DNA from: Phymatolithon calcareum
Lineage: Eukaryota > Rhodophyta > Florideophyceae > Hapalidiales
Length of the DNA: 64,000 nucleotides
Assembly: GCA_977006965.1 (NCBI GenBank)
Contig: OZ345363.1
Coordinates: 2,892,595-2,956,594, forward strand
Direction: 5' to 3'
Of this stretch, positions 61,741-64,000 are shown piece by piece. Position 1 is the stretch's first letter. Every line of letters starts with the position of its first letter. Made by a program: the position numbers and the translations under genes. Under the pieces are notes generated by a model. It ran no database searches. It was not told the DNA's origin and saw only the letters and a list, made by a program, of their open reading frames with translations.

Positions 61741-64000
61741 GGGAATAGGGAATAGGGAATAAGGGATAGGGAATAGGGAATAGGGAATAGGGAATAGGGA
61801 ATAGGGAATAAGGGAATAGGGAATAGGGGAATAGGGAATAGGGAATAGGGAATAGGGAATATAGGGGGATAGGGAATAGGGAATAGGGAATAGGGAATAG
61901 GGAATAATAGGGAATAGGGAATAGGGAATAGGGAATAGGGGAATAGGGAATAGGGAATAGGGAATAGGGAATAGGGGAATAGGGAATAGGGAATAGGGAA
62001 TAGGGAATAGGGAATAGGGAATAGGGAATAGGGAATAGGGAATAGGGAATAGGGAATAGGGAATAGGGAATAGGGAATAGGGAATAGGGAATAGGGAATA
62101 GGGAATAGGGAATAGGGAATAGGGAATAGGGAATAGGGAATAGGGAATAGGGAATAGGGAATAGGGAATAGGGAATAGGGAATAGGGAATAGGGAATAGG
62201 GAATAGGGAATAGGGAATAGGGAATAGGGAATAGGGAATAGGGAATAGGGAATAGGGAATAGGGAATAGGGAATAGGGAATAGGGAATAGGGAATAGGGA
62301 ATAGGGAATAGGGAATAGGGAATAGGGAATAGGGAATAGGGAATAGGGAATAGGGAATAGGGAATAGGGAATAGGGAATAGGGAATAGGGAATAGGGAAT
62401 AGGGAATAGGGAATAGGGAATAGGGAATAGGGAATAGGGAATAGGGAATAGGGAATAGGGAATAGGGAATAGGGAATAGGGAATAGGGAATAGGGAATAG
62501 GGAATAGGGAATAGGGAATAGGGAATAGGGAATAGGGAATAGGGAATAGGGAATAGGGAATAGGGAATAGGGAATAGGGAATAGGGAATAGGGAATAGGG
62601 AATAGGGAATAGGGAATAGGGAATAGGGAATAGGGAATAGGGAATAGGGAATAGGGAATAGGGAATAGGGAATAGGGAATAGGGAATAGGGAATAGGGAA
62701 TAGGGAATAGGGAATAGGGAATAGGGAATAGGGAATAGGGAATAGGGAATAGGGAATAGGGAATAGGGAATAGGGAATAGGGAATAGGGAATAGGGAATA
62801 GGGAATAGGGAATAGGGAATAGGGAATAGGGAATAGGGAATAGGGAATAGGGAATAGGGAATAGGGAATAGGGAATAGGGAATAGGGAATAGGGAATAGG
62901 GAATAGGGAATAGGGAATAGGGAATAGGGAATAGGGAATAGGGAATAGGGAATAGGGAATAGGGAATAGGGAATAGGGAATAGGGAATAGGGAATAGGGA
63001 ATAGGGAATAGGGAATAGGGAATAGGGAATAGGGAATAGGGAATAGGGAATAGGGAATAGGGAATAGGGAATAGGGAATAGGGAATAGGGAATAGGGAAT
63101 AGGGATTAGGGAATAGGGAATAGGGAATAGGGAATAGGGAATAGGGAATAGGGAATAGGGAATAGGGAATAGGGAATAGGGAATAGGGAATAGGGAATAG
63201 GGAATAGGGAATAGGGAATAGGGAATAGGGAATAGGGAATAGGGAATAGGGAATAGGGAATAGGGAATGGAATAGGGAATAGGGAATAGGGAATAGGGAA
63301 TAGGGAATAGGGAATAGGGAATAGGGATAGGGAATAGGGAATAGGGAATAGGGAATAGGGAATAGGGAATAGGGAATAGGGAATAGGGAATAGGGAATAG
63401 GGAATAGGGATAGGAATAGGGAATAGGGAATAGGGAATAGGGAATAGGGAATAGGGAATAGGGAATAGGGAATAGGGAATAGGGAATAGGGAATAGGGAA
63501 TAGGGAATAGGGAATAGGGAATAGGGAATAGGGAATAGGGAATAGGGAATAGGGAATAGGAATAGGGAATAGGGAATAGGGAATAGGGAATAGGGAATAG
63601 GGAATAGGGAATAGGGAATAGGGAATAGGGAATAGGGAATAGGGAATAGGGAATAGGGAATAGGAATAGGGAATAGGGAATAGGGAATAGGGAATAGGGA
63701 ATAGGGAATAGGGAATAGGGAATAGGGAATAGGGAATAGGGAATAGGGAATAGGGAATAGGGAATAGGGAATAGGGAATAGGGAATAGGGAATAGGGAAT
63801 AGGGAATAGGGAATAGGGAATAGGGAATAGGGAATAGGGAATAGGGAATAGGGAATAGGGAATAGGGAATAGGGAATAGGGAATAGGGAATAGGGAATAG
63901 GGAATAGGGAATAGGGAATAGGGAATAGGGAATAGGGAATAGGGAATAGGGAATAGGGAATAGGGATAGGGAATAGGGAATAGGGGAATAGGGATAGGGA
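61741..64000 (+). repeat. Terminal G-rich heptamer array (GGGAATA)n, telomere-like
   Basis: At least 2260 bp, about 320 units, running to the window edge. The G-rich strand reads towards the right end, as at a right-hand telomere. The first 240 bp contain variants (AATAAGGG, GGGGA, ATATAGGGGGAT, GATAGGG). A long middle stretch is nearly pure, and scattered one-base changes return after about 63100. AATAGGG has the length of the plant-type TTTAGGG but is not a repeat I can assign to a lineage. Whether the chromosome ends here cannot be told from the window. Confidence 0.9.

Noticed and set aside
1-64000. CRISPR array, bacterial operons or rRNA genes
   Set aside because: The only regular arrays are simple tandem repeats without spacers. 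There is no rRNA-like sequence, and the gene content is eukaryotic.

Overview
The window is eukaryotic. It holds no bacterial-style operons. It is packed with eukaryotic transposons (LINE, hAT, MULE, DIRS-like, Penelope-like, copia, LTR and SINE traces), carries a histone H3 remnant, and has a few long intronless ORFs. It ends in at least 2.26 kb of a G-rich heptamer, (GGGAATA)n, with the G-rich strand running 5'->3' towards the window edge, as a right-hand telomere would. Large intronless ORFs, a secreted heparinase II/III-fold polysaccharide enzyme and this transposon mixture would suit an alga (red algae came to mind). That assignment is a guess, because no rRNA, organelle gene or taxon-specific marker is present.

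Layout. From 0.1 to 4.6 kb there is a three-level transposon nest: a minus-strand LINE (called LINE2 here) split by two LINE1 copies, one of which is split by a short hAT element. From 5.6 to 8.9 kb lies an intact secreted heparinase II/III/epimerase-like gene. From 10.3 to 22.1 kb there are dead LINEs, a 2.8 kb hAT, a DIRS-like element, two small plus-strand ORFs and a copia scrap. From 22.9 to 26.2 kb there is a 3.3 kb apparently perfect array of the decamer ATTCATTTTC. From 26.5 to 34 kb there are degenerate tandem repeats, a Penelope-like reverse transcriptase, a broken membrane-protein gene, a LINE RNase H and an H3-like pseudogene. From 35 to 49 kb there are many dated insertions (LINE1, LINE2, LINE3, a MULE with 10-bp target duplications, a hAT with two nested LINEs, a probable solo LTR and a tRNA-headed SINE). 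From 50.2 to 50.9 kb there are foldback repeats.

From 51.2 kb to the terminal array the sequence changes character. Long ORFs are nearly undamaged and no recognisable transposon debris is present. Rightward there is a RecQ-type helicase with an OrsD-like zinc-finger N-terminus and a zinc-knuckle C-terminus. All of it lies in one reading frame, cut by two TGA codons. Leftward there are three ORFs: an unknown 398-aa protein beside the array, a 571-aa fusion of a beta-class DNA amino-methyltransferase with a SET domain, and an unknown protein of about 600 aa with a charged tail. Three copies of an 8+1+8 palindrome punctuate the gaps. The arrangement resembles fungal telomere-linked helicase subtelomeres. 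The combination of RecQ/OrsD helicase with a DNA-methyltransferase-SET writer beside a heptamer array is the best candidate here for an undescribed system. It could be a subtelomeric chromatin/maintenance cassette or a telomere-associated mobile element.
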